Assembly (NCBI GenBank): GCA_949357655.1
Contig: CASHTG010000005.1
Location: forward strand, 806,001-870,000
DNA length: 64,000 bases
Reading direction: 5' to 3'
Source: Parascedosporium putredinis
Lineage: Eukaryota; Ascomycota; Sordariomycetes; Microascales; Microascaceae
Made by a program: the position numbers and the translations under genes. The stretch's first letter is position 1; every line of letters begins with the position of its first letter. Below the pieces are notes generated by a model. It was not told where the DNA came from. It did not search any database and was given only the letters and a program-made list of their open reading frames with translations. Shown piece after piece: positions 12,526 to 23,162 of this stretch.

Positions 12526-13744
12526 AGGGTCATGGGATGAGGAGGAGTGTATATGTAAACTAAATACCCCCATGGGCTATCTTTCTTTTCTTTTCTTTTT
12601 GTAGATGATTTAATCTTGATTTATTTCGTGCGGAAAAGCTTATTGATCAACCCATTGTCTCAGTTTGCAGCCAAAGGTGAGGGATGAGTGCCTGCCATTA
12701 GTACATAGTGAGTGTTGTTCCAAAGACAGGACTAGCTGCAAGCTTGTGGTCGTCGATATGTTAACTGGGCTCTTTTTCCCTTCACGAGAACTTCACGGTT
12801 TCCCGAGTCCCGGCGCTGTATTCAGTATATTGCAAAGATATATGTCTCCGGGAGAAAAGACATCCCAAGATCACAAAATGGTAAATAAACAGAGCAGATG
12901 CGAGAGAGTGATGCGCGTTTATTATGTGAACATTGCAGTCCTCCCACGATCGATTGGCAGCGTCGCTCCCGCCAAGCCCCTGACGACGATCGATCCACCC
13001 ACACCTCCCCTTCCACCCCAGCGCCATGGATGGACCATTGATTTTCCCGTCTCTCCCCTCTTTTTTCGCCCCGCGGACGCGGAAGGGAAACCTCCGTCAA
13101 GGCCCCAACTACCGAGAGAGCGGACCCACTGCAGCCGCCCGAGGACAGTGACAGGAAGCCACCAAACGGACGGGCTCGTCTGATTGAGGGGAAAAGAATA
13201 GCCACCCGTGGGAGCGAGTGAGGCTCCATCTAGCTCCCCGACTGTCATTCGTGGTAAATAGAGAGGGACAAGCAGGGAGAGTGAGGGAGTGTGAGAGAGG
13301 GACGGCGATTCCAGCGTTGTCCGTCCATCTGACGTAGTCCCTTGATTTTCTGCTACCTCTTTCTCTCTTGTTTTCCTTTTGTTTTCCGGCCTCGTTCTTC
13401 CCCTTGTCTGCTGTTCGTCCCATCACTCGGGGAATCTACTTGTTTCAATTTTTTTCTTCTCGTGTGGGGAAGCTTGTATGAGGTGGGATTAATCAACGTG
13501 GCTAGGGGAAACCGAGACTGCTTGCAGAGGTCGTCCGCCTGATGTAGGAAGCGATGGGTGGCTTTATATATCCACCATTTGATCCATGGGCGGCGGGAGA
13601 AATATATATGTAGAACCAGTGCCGATCCCCCGCGACCGCCGTTTGATGGATTCTTGACCTTCTTGGCTCCCTGCTTATTCATTCTTCCGATCATTATTCT
13701 TTTTATTCTCTCGAGGTATAAGCAAGAGGGTTTCATCGTTCACC
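12526..13744. other. Spacer between the mannanase and the SGNH esterase
   Basis: About 1.2 kb: the mannanase 3' region, then the esterase promoter with TATA-like motifs near 13563 and 13596 and a long pyrimidine-rich leader. Short open frames here are of low-complexity composition. No gene seen. Confidence 0.5.
13563..13570 (+). promoter_or_regulatory. TATA-like element of the SGNH esterase gene
   Basis: TTTATATA sits 175 nt before the ATG at 13745, with a second AT-alternating stretch about 30 nt further on (13594-13604). Either could be the core element. Confidence 0.4.
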
Positions 13745-14766
13745 ATGTTGGGGTACAAGTCAATCGTTGCGGCGCTTGCGCTGCTCGGGGGCGTCATGGC
13801 GCAGAATCCCGTCAAGATCATGGCCCTCGGCGACTCTATTACCGGTAGCCCTGTAAGTTGACTTTGCTCACGCCCCCTCCGTTTTCCAGTCTCGGCCTCG
13901 TGCCCTTGTGCTTCTGTTCGCCCCCGGGTTAATTCTCTCGGGCCAGAAAGAGAAAAAGAGAGAATCCAGGCTAACCTTTTGCAATTTCTTTTCTATTCTC
14001 CAGGGCTGCTGGCGCGCCCTCCTCTGGCAGAAGCTCCAAGCGGCGTCCATCACCCAAACCGACTTTGTCGGCACACTGGCCGGACAAGGGTGCGGGTTCG
14101 CCTACGACGGGGAGAACGAGGGTCACGGAGGTTTCCTAGCCACCAACATTGCGTCTCAGGGCCTCCTTCGGGGCTGGTTGAGCTCCACGAACCCGGACGT
14201 GGTCATGATGCACCTGGGCACCAACGACGTGTGGAGCAACATCTCGCCGGCGGTGATCCTGGCCTCGTTTGAGACGTTGCTGGGGGATATGAGGGCGAAT
14301 AACCCGTCGATGAAGATTTTGGTGCGTACCTTTCCTCCTTCACCTGCGGCATTTCTCTGCTTTTTCTTTTCTTGGTTTCGTATGCCGTGAAGAGTATTGG
14401 TGTAGTTGGAAACCCCAGCGTTGGGCACGAGTTCTAGTGAAACGGACGACCGACTGACTGAACTAGGTTGCTCAAATCATTCCCATGGCGCCTTCCGGCT
14501 GCGCCGAGTGCGGCGCCCGCGTCGTGGCCTTCAACGCCGCCATTGAGGCGTGGGCCCCTACCGTCTCGTCGGCCGCGAGCCCCGTCACCGTCGTCGACTG
14601 CTTCACCGGCTTCAACACCGCCACCATGACGGGCGACGGCGTGCACCCCAACGAGCTCGGGAACCAGGCCCTGGCGACGAGTTGGTTCGAGCCGCTGGCC
14701 GATGTGATCCAGGGTGTTTTGAACAAGTGTAAGAAGAAGCGGGCGGAGGAGGCGGCCCTCGAATAG
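13745..14766 (+). CDS. Secreted SGNH/GDSL esterase, CE3-like (acetyl-xylan esterase type)
   Basis: Probably removes acetyl groups from xylan or a related polysaccharide. The leader MLGYKSIVAALALLGG ends near Ala-Gln 19-20. Block I is MALGDSITG with the nucleophile Ser at residue 31. The GHGG segment and HLGTNDVW supply the oxyanion-hole Gly and Asn. The last block, DGVHPNELG, supplies the catalytic Asp and His. Cysteines in SGCAECGA and VVDCF may form disulfides. Three exons of 108, 318 and 300 nt, all phase 0, with introns 13853-14003 and 14322-14466; 241 aa, frame intact. There is no cellulose-binding module, though relatives often carry one; the C-terminus is a short Lys/Glu tail instead. 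CE3 is the best fit. A generic GDSL lipase remains possible. Confidence 0.88.
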
Positions 14767-15842
14767 AACGGGGGAGGGAAGAGTAAGAAAAGAAGGGAGG
14801 GATAGCTCTGGGATGTGGGGTTTTAAGTCTTGCAGAGAGCGCACTCCCGTTTCTTTTGCATTCTGTTTTCTTTTTCTCCGGTGGTCTGTTTCCCATCCCG
14901 CCCTGTGTTGGCCCTTTTTCAACCATCCTCTATCCATCCCCCACCAAGACCAGAACATTTAAACAAGGCCTTTAAGGGACTGGTTGCCGTTCGGATATTG
15001 ACCTCTCCTCGTTGCTCTCTGCGTGATGTCCCGCTAGACGGCACACAGGCTAGATTTCGATTGCATGCATCCTCTTATCTCGCCCTCTCCTCTCGCCTCG
15101 CTTTGTCGTATCGTCGGAAGCCAAGGTACTCTCTCCATTATCGCATCGTGCAAAATAATAAGCTTGGATCCCACTTGGAGCTAAGGCCGTGTTTTGACTC
15201 ATCTAGCTGGCGCTGTCTCGAATCATTGTTCCAAGGTTCCTTTTGGCGCTTTTGGCAGCGGGAGCTCCAGGGCGAATTGTCGGATTGCTGCATACTCTGC
15301 AATGATGCATGCTCCTTATCAGGGCTTTTTGGCTGGTTGGGAGGGGTCGTCATTGGCACCTTCCCCCTCCGGCCCCTCCAGCCCCCACCCCTGCCAGGTA
15401 CCGATTGGTCATCTGAGCCAATCACATGAGTGGCCAAAGCTCCCAGTTGAAAGCTCCCCCGGGAAAAAGGTACCTTGCCGCTTCTGCTGTGTGGGAAAAA
15501 GCAAGGTACCGCCGTATCCTCGTGAACCGTTGCTTCGCCATTGAATCACTGCCTTGGCTCATCGCTCATCGCCTCTTCCGCTGTACCTCTTCCATCAGCA
15601 CCCACAACTCACCTTGAAACTCCCCGTGCATCGCCGATTTCCTCCCTCTTTGACACTTTTTCATTTTGCTGCTCTCCCCTCTCTCTCCTCCTCTGTCCTC
15701 GTTTTCTCGTCCAACCATCAATAATTCTATTTTTATTTTCCTTTCTCGACACTCCTCGAATATCTCTCGCGACCGCGGCTTCGACCTCCGTCATCGATTT
15801 GCCTTTGACAAACACCACACACCCCCAAATCACCTCCGCTCC
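14767..15842. other. Spacer and upstream region of the aminopeptidase gene
   Basis: Contains three AGGTACC copies within about 115 nt (15396-15510), noted separately, and a strong pyrimidine tract up to the aminopeptidase ATG. Open frames here are compositionally biased and not supported. Confidence 0.5.
15396..15510. repeat. Cluster of GGTACC boxes with inverted and direct copies
   Basis: AGGTACC occurs at about 15396, 15468 and 15504. GGTACCTTGC (15469-15478) and GCAAGGTACC (15501-15510) form an inverted pair with a 22-nt spacer. GGGAAAAAG is repeated directly next to both. This could bind a dimeric factor upstream of the aminopeptidase gene, or be a small duplication. No known factor is assigned. 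Confidence 0.4.
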
Positions 15843-17717
15843 ATGCCCTCGCCCGCCATGCAGACTCCTTCTTCCGCCTCCGCTTCCACCATCTCCCTTC
15901 ATCTCCGCCAGTACGACGACCGTCCCGAATCCCCCGCCGAACCTCTTTCCGCTGCCACCAAGGCGTGCATCATCTCCGGCATCGAAAACCGCAAATCGGC
16001 CGACCGCATCGTCTGCGTACCCTGCTATGAGCAACTGAGCGAGCCGCAGAGGGCGAACCTGAGGACCACGTCCTGGGCGGGAGGATGTCCCCTGTGTTTG
16101 GTAAAGGAGGATAAGCCCGAGGCCTACACGAAACCCTTTTGCGACTTCTTGACTGAGAACCCGACCGTCTTCCACGCCGTCGAGTACTTCAAGGAGAAGC
16201 TTACCGCTGCTGGTTTCGAAGAGGTACGACTTCTGTCTCCCGATGATAATTTTTGAGTAGAGGGTGGTTTTGTTACGTGCTCTTGGTCAATTGCCCAGCC
16301 TTTTGCACCAATCGTAATTTTGCCTTGGACCTCCTGCTTTTCTACTCCCCGTCTTCTCTGTGCCTTTTCCCCAGAGCTTGGAACTAATGAATTTGGAGTA
16401 GCTTCCCCGAGAGATCAATGGCTCGGTCAGATCAAGCCTGGTGGCAAGTATTGGGTCACGAGGAATGGCAGCTCCATCATCGCCTTTAGTGTCGGCCGGT
16501 CCTACGTTCCTGGCTCCGGTGTTGCCATGATTGCCGGCCACATTGATGCCTTGACGGCGAGGTTGAGGCCCATCAGCAAGAAACCCAACAAGGCCGGCTA
16601 CGTTCAGCTTGGTGTTGCTCCTTATGCGGGAGCTCTTAACCAGACCTGGTGGGACCGTGACCTTGGCATCGGTGGCCGTGTTATTGTCAAGGATCCCGAG
16701 ACTGGCAAGACTTCCATCAAGCTCGTTAAGCTCGACTGGCCGAGTACGTTTTCAAAATCCCCCTCCTCCCCCTTGCCGTTACTGCTAATCTCTAACTGTT
16801 CACCCTAGTTGCTCGTATCCCCACCGTCGCTCCCCACTTTGGTGCCGGCATGATGGGCCAGAACAACAAGGAGACCCAGGCCGTTCCCATCATTGGCCTC
16901 GAGGACCGAAACGCCAACGCCGAAACGGCCGAGGTGCTGGGCGGATCCGGGTCCTTTACCAGCACACAGCCCCTCGGCTCGTCAAGCTCATCGCCAAGGA
17001 ACTAGGCATCGAGGATTATTCCCTGATTCTCAACTGGGAGCTTGAGCTCTTCGATTCTCAGCCCGCCCAGACCGGCGGTCTGGACCGCGAATTCATCTTT
17101 GGCGGCCGCATCGACGACAAGCTCTGCAGTTGGCCCGCCCTCATCGCCCTCCTCTCCGCCGCGGATGACGAGGACCACGCCGGCATCAAGCTCGTCGCCC
17201 TCTTTGACGACGAGGAAATCGGCTCCCTCCTCCGCCAGGGTGCCCGCGGCAACTTCCTCCCCATTGTCATTGAGCGTACCGTCGAGGCTCTCTGCGCCTC
17301 TTCTCGCACCCCTTTGGCCCCGGCATAATCGGCCAGACGTACGCCCGCTCCTTCCTCGCCTCCGCCGACGTCACCCACGCCGGCAACCCCAACTTCCTCG
17401 GCCTCTACCTCGACGAGCACGTGCCCCGCCTCAACGTAGGTGTCGCCATCTGCGCCGATAGCAACGGCCACATGACCACCGACGCCGTGTCCACCGCCAT
17501 TCTCCAACGCATCGCCCAGCTCGAGGGCTGCGAGACTCAAATCTTCCAGATCAGGAACGACACCCGTAGCGGCGGTACCGTGGGCCCCATGCTGTCCAGC
17601 GCCATGGGTGTCAAGGCTGCCGATCTCGGCCTGCCCCAGCTCAGCATGCACTCTATCCGCGCCACCACTGGCGCCCTTGACCCTGGTCTGGGCGTCAGGT
17701 TCTTTAGGGCCTTTTAG
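15843..17717 (+). CDS. Vacuolar aminopeptidase I / aspartyl aminopeptidase (M18 family)
   Basis: Zinc exopeptidase like yeast Ape1, which reaches the vacuole by the Cvt/autophagy route. Family blocks: KPFCDFLTENPTVFH, the metal-binding GHID, FGGRIDDKL, LFDDEEIGS, ICADSNGH and SMHSIR near the end, finishing with DPGLGVRFF. The first exon carries an unusual head of about 80 residues with CVPC and CPLC pairs before the conserved start. Exons 15843-16223, 16377-16743 and 16809-17717. The first acceptor is uncertain; the choice here keeps frame but inserts about nine residues. Two single-base breaks lie in exon 3: at CCCC 16970-16973, and near 17298-17304 in a CT-rich spot. Correcting both gives 552 aa and consistent phases. 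I choose the ATG at 15843; a shorter start near the conserved block is possible. Confidence 0.9.
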
Positions 17718-18824
17718 ACCGCTGGGAGTCGGTTGAGGCGGAGTGGCACTGAGAGTAGAGGGGCTCCGAGGTATGAATGTATTTTGACATATCTTGAACC
17801 ATGTTTTTTTGGGGGCTTGCTTTTGGGACTAGCAAATGTCTGTTTTTGGATGGTTCATTTTGCAATAGATCCCATGGCGGAGGGAGGACAAGTTGTTACG
17901 TGTGGTGGTTTGGTACACGACTGCTACTTCTCGATGGCTCACTGGCTCCCAGCATAATCGCGCGGTAGGTTGGAGTGACGAGTATATACGTGTGAAAGGC
18001 ATGGATGTTTGGAATCTACGCTGGAGGCATCTTGTTTAGCTGCGCGATGATGCTCTCTCAACTATTTGTGAGAGTTTACATGTTGTTTTCCTTTTAGGTT
18101 ATTTCTTCCCCTTGTACACATCGTGTAGATGTTCTATAGTCCGGGGCGAGGAAACACGAAGCAGATTATTGGAGAATTATGCCGGATGAAATGGATGCAT
18201 ATAAATGACACATTTTCTATCGAAAAACTCCAGGTACCCATGACAGGATATAAACTGTTGAAGAAGAAAAAGACAGGGGCGAAGAAGATGCTAAGAAACG
18301 GGGCCGTACGTGACGTGAATCCCCGAGTAACAAGAAAAAGACAGTCGCCGAAAGCAACGAGCGCCGTGGCACAATGCATCGAAAGAAAAAGAAAAAAACA
18401 CCGATGCGAAGGGAGAAGGCATCTAAGCCCCACGCTTTCCCCTATCGTCTCCCCATCGTTCCCCAACTATGCGAAAAAGCAGAACAGAGGCCGTGATCTA
18501 TCCCATCTCCCATCATCCTGGATTTCCGTCCTCTTCCCTTGTATGCTGCGGAACCCCTCCAATCTCCTCACTGATGCTATTACCATGCCATTGCCGTGCC
18601 CCCGTCATGCCGCGACCTCTCCGTTCCGTGGTCCTCCTAACCCCGCATTACCATTACCGACAAATATGTAAGAACGTATGGATGTGTGTGTATAATATAT
18701 GGTTGCTGCGCCGCCAAATCGATGCGACGACTGATTCCCTCTGCTTTCTCCGGGGGAGGTCGTTCCCCTCGCGCAAGCATTGGTGTTTTGTGGGGCGAAA
18801 AAAGAAGAAGAAAACGATTGTTCT
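17718..18824. other. Convergent 3' spacer between the M18 and SPX-EXS genes
   Basis: About 1.1 kb between two 3' ends, so no promoter is expected. No gene seen; open frames on both strands are short or are extensions of the transporter tail in wrong frames. Confidence 0.5.
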
Positions 18825-21800
18825 CTACCTGCCCCCGCTGCTGCTTCCGCCGTTTTCCAAACCCGAGGACCCCCTTGACACCATGCCCTCGCCATCCTCG
18901 TCCTCTTCGTCCGTCTGCTCGTCCTCGTCGTCTTCCTCCTCCTCGTCGACCACGGGTACGTCCACGTCGGTCTTGCGCCTCTTTCAAAGTCTTGCGTGTG
19001 CGCGGCGGCCAAGATGCGCGAAAAGGAGCGGGCCGTGTCGGACCTATGCACGGGGCCGATGCTGCCGGTGGCGGCCTCTTCGTCGCGGCGGGCGGCCGCG
19101 GCCGCGTGGCTGTCGTCGTCGTCGCCGCAGGGGCGCCGCCCTGGGAGCCCTGGACGAGCGGGGTGGCGGCGGCGGCGGCGGCGGGGCTGCCGCCGTGCAC
19201 CGTGTCCTCGTCGCTTGCGGTCTCGAAGCGGTAAGGGAGGGGCACGTCGCGCGAGGCCTTGTACTGGGCGACGTTGGCGCAGTGCTCGTTCTCCACGCGG
19301 ATGAGGGCCCACATGCCGCGGCGGAGGACCTCGAAGAGGGAGACGGAGAAGGAGACGACGGTGGAGTGCTGCGTGTTGTGGGTGAAGATGGCGATGGCGA
19401 TCCACGAGAACCGCAGGATGGGGTCGAGTACCATGATGACGTAGTAGATCCAGCGGGACTTGAGGGCCGTGATGTCGCGGAGGAGCCAGCTGTGGGCGCG
19501 CGGTTGGAGGAGGGAGAAATCCATAAACAGGTCCCAGATGGCTGTTGAGATGTTTTTGGGTTAGCTATTTCGGTCGCTTTGACTTGCACTTTGGCGTACA
19601 TCTTAGTGAGGATTAAAAGGTGTATAAAAACACTTACAGCAGTAGATGGAGTTGATGATGGAAAACGTGATAAAGGCCGCCAACGTAGACTTGGAGGGCG
19701 AGATGCGGTAGAGCGAGAGCGTGACCGCTGCGGCGATGGACATGGTGTACTTCCCACCATTAACGAGGTGCGGGAAGATGTTCTTGGTATCGTGGTAACG
19801 GCGGAGGCACTGCAGGAAACGCCAGATCGGAGGCAGCGCGGCGAAGAAGCCGAGGAGACGCGAGTTATTCGAGTTGCACTGCACGGGATTCTCCCAGTGG
19901 TTGGCGTACAGGCAGAAGAAGAGCTCAATGTTCTGTCACGGTGGAGGTTAGCGGTTGCAATCTCGTCACGCGTCGAAGGCCGAAGGGTGGGTTGGGGCGG
20001 GGGAATGAGAGAAATATACGGGACAAAACATACACAAGTGGCGTAGGTGAGCGAGCAGTACATGTCGCCGAGGAAAAGTCTCGAAACTCGACGGGGTAAA
20101 AGCCGGCGAGCAACAGCCTCCACTAGATAGCAAGCCCTTGGTTAGCGTCTTGCTGTTCTTGATACTTGGACTTTCTGATGATATACAACTTACATGAGAA
20201 TACACAAACCAGTTCCGGCTCCTGACCATGAATACGCGCAAGGGCATAAAGATGATGAGCGCAGAGATGCCAATCAGCACCACGGGGTAGTACAGGTACA
20301 TGTCCTCGGAGCCGTACTGGCTAAAGTTGAGCCACATAAACATGCCAAAGAGAAAGGTGAAGAAGCTCGGAAACTCGGACAGCTGCTTCCAGTCGAGCTG
20401 GTGGCGGGGATCGAATTCGAAAATGAAGTGGTAGTTGATCTTGTTCTTGTGCCAGAAGCGGCAGTCGATGCAAAACATGATGAAGAGGAGGAGCATGAGA
20501 AAGTAGCCGCCGTAGATTTGCATGAGGTAGCTCGTCTGCTGCCGCAGGGTAAAGTCGGTATCCGCGCCCGTGAGCAGGCGCGCGCCAAACGTGAGGCCCT
20601 GGATGGAGAAGACGATTCCCGTGCCGAGGAGGAGGCCGTTGCGGAAGGCGCTGGCCGACTTGTCGCCCTTGACTTGGCGAGGCTGCGGAGCTTGCCGGCG
20701 GCGACTTTGCGGTTGCCCTTTTCAAAGTAGCGCGCGTACAGGTCCTCGACGACCTGGATGTAGCCCTCGAGCACGTCGCTGGTGACAAAGTACGAAGGGT
20801 TCACCTTGTCGTTGAGGTACCGGTAGGGCGGGCGGGCGTGGACGGCCTTGTCGTACTTTTTGTTGAGCTTGCGGAACGCCGTGCGGTTGAGCAGGGCGTA
20901 CGACTTGAGCAGCTCGAGGCTGCGGTAAAACTCTTGCAGCGCCAGCTTGAGCTTGCGCTTGGCCGACCGGTACGGCACCGCGCGGTCGTCGGGGCGGCGG
21001 ATGTAGTCGCGCCGGGCGTCGGCGCTGTTGTTGCTGTTGCTGCGGGGCGGCTGCTGCTGCGGGCCCACGACCGGGGTCTGGGCCATCTTTGCAGCGCCTT
21101 GGAGTTGGGGCCGGGTCCCAAGATCTTGTCCGTGAAGGGCTTGACCCAGTTGGCGTGGCCAAAGCCCGAGAGGAGATCCTTGGCCTCGTCCTGCGCCTCG
21201 TCCTCGCTGCCGCCCAGCTTGTTGTGCTTGCGGGACTGCGCCTTGGCGGGCTTGTTCTTGGCGCGCGCCTGGGACATTTCTTGGATGCGGCGGTTGCGCA
21301 TCTCGTGGAGCTGCTCGCGGAGCAGGGCGAGCCGCTTGCCGGCCTGGTCCTCCTTGAAGCGGTAAAACTTTTCCACTTTTTCCAGCTCGGTGTCGAGGAA
21401 TTCGTGGAACTCGTGCTGCTTCTCGCGCACGAGGTCGAGGTTCTGCATGGAGATGTCGGCGGGCGAGCGGCCGGCGCGCTGTCTGACCGACGAGGTGGAG
21501 AAGAGCCGCTGGAGGGGGCGGCGAAGGCGTCGTGCCGACAATGGTGGCGGGCGTGGTGGCCGTGGGGGCGCGGGAGGCCGGGGTCGCGGGATGGTCGGGG
21601 GTTGCACGGCGCTGGTGGAGCGGCTGCGCAGCAGGACGCGGACCAGGTGCTGGCCGTGGCCAGAGGTCCTCTCCGTCCCCACTTGCGGCCCCCTTCCTCG
21701 ACGACCGAGTCAGAGTGTTTGAGAGATTCTTTGAGGGCGGGAGCGGGCAGCTCAAAGGGGTAGCTTTCCTCGACGACGGACGGCGACATGTAACCGGGGG

Positions 21801-22351
21801 TGGGCACGAAGCTTCCGTAATGCATTTCGCGGCTGGTCGAGTCGGTTAAGAAGTCGCTCTCGGTCGGGCGGCGGGTAGGCGCAGGCCGCGAGATGGGCCG
21901 CGCGCGCGGCGTGGATCCGGGCGATACCTCATCGTCGTCGTCGTCATCGTTCTCGCCCGAGCCTTCGGAGGCAGCAGGCTCCGCCGGGCGGGAGAGGGGT
22001 GCGTTCGGCGCGGTAATGGGCCAAGGTGGCGGGGCTGGGCCCTTGTCGGTAGTTGAAGGCGCGAGGGGTGGTGGTTGCGCGGTTTATGGCCTTGGTGACG
22101 GCCTTGATGTGCTTCTTGCCAAGTTTGTAGTTGAGATACTTGACTCGCCACTCTACGTAAGCACGTGGACAGTTAGCGCAGGCAAGGCAGCAGACCCAGA
22201 AAAATCACCAAAAGGTTGGCAACGAGTTCTAGGTCTAGGTCAAGGAGATTGGGAGGGGAAAAGGAAAAGAAAAAAAAAGCGGTAGAAAGGAAAACAAATG
22301 GTGAGCCATACCTGGGACGAGCTCGCGATCGAGCTCTTTGGCAAACTTCAT
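18825..22351 (-). CDS. SPX-EXS domain membrane protein (Syg1/XPR1-like phosphate exporter)
   Basis: SPX domains bind inositol pyrophosphates, and EXS proteins such as XPR1 export phosphate. The SPX N-terminus MKFAKELDREL is split by an intron and continues EWRVKYLNYK. An acidic linker follows, then the second half of SPX (LALQEFYRSLELL, FRKLNKKYDK). Several membrane segments follow (GGYFLMLLLFIMFC, FFTFLFGMFMWL). The EXS region includes LLLAGFYPVEFRD, MYCSLTYATC and LPPIWRFLQCLRRY. The C-terminus is a Pro/Ala stretch ending in a strongly acidic tail. Introns: 22153-22311, 20123-20193, 19933-20033, 19542-19637. Frame breaks at runs near 21996 (two bases, or one extra), 21677, 21088, 20666, 20074, 19130 and 18980. 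With these corrected, phases agree and the protein is 1035 aa, a normal size for fungal Syg1. Confidence 0.92.
19130..19200 (-). repeat. GC-rich trinucleotide repeat coding an Ala tract
   Basis: A GCC-type repeat on the minus strand near 19165-19190 encodes consecutive alanines in the cytosolic tail of the SPX-EXS protein. The tract lies next to a GGGG run (19130-19133) where the frame breaks. Confidence 0.6.
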
Positions 22352-23084
22352 GGCTGAGGCGGGGCCGAGCAGAAGGCGTCTGCCTTGGTGAGCCCTGGAG
22401 GGTGCCTCCTAAAAGAATAACCCACACACAACCTCTAGCGGCTCGGCGGAAACGTCATATGGGAGCAGACGAAAAAGAGAGACAAGGGGAAAAAAGGGAA
22501 AAGAGGGTCACAAGAGACAGAGGAGGAGATGTCATGAACAAAACAGCAAGATGGAGAGAAAGAGAGAGAAGACGAAGACGAGAGGGAAAAGATATAATTG
22601 ACAGGGGACGCGTCTCAGCCAAGTATATAAGTCTGTCTGACAGGGATGTGAGCAAGGGAAGGAATGGGCAAACAAATCAAGAGGATAGGGAGGGTATGAG
22701 AAGAAGAAGAAAAAAAGTGACGGGGAGGACGTTATTATTCTCCGATGAATAAGTAGCGTCCAGGCGAAGGCAAGGGAAGGGGGAACAAGAGAAAATAAAG
22801 TAACGGAGCCGAAAAACAGCGCCAACCCGCAGATAGCGGCGGTAGTGAGGGCTTCTGAAGCTTGCTAGGGACCGATGAATAGGAACGTGGGATTGCAGCA
22901 CGGGATTGGAGGGCGTTCTCGACCAGGCTTCGATGTCGTCTTCGTACAGGGTACTTGTCCGTTGGTTACTTTTCCCATGGCAGCATGTCAAGCTAACTTC
23001 CCTGCACGGAGGCTTGGAGACTTGGCTTGGAGATGGCGTTGATTCGATCAAGGTGGAGCTGACTGCTCTGTTTCTTTCTTTTTC

Positions 23085-23162
23085 CCCGTTTTCTTTTTTC
23101 TTTCCCTTTTTTTTTTCTTTCCTCATCTTTTTTCTTTTTCTCTTTTTCCCTCTCTTTATCTT
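23085..23162 (+). repeat. Pure pyrimidine tract (CT/T-rich)
   Basis: An almost unbroken run of C and T, mostly TTTC and TTTTC units, with a matching purine-rich region on the same strand at 22230-22730. Such strand-asymmetric tracts occur in fungal leaders and promoters. No coding meaning. Confidence 0.85.
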
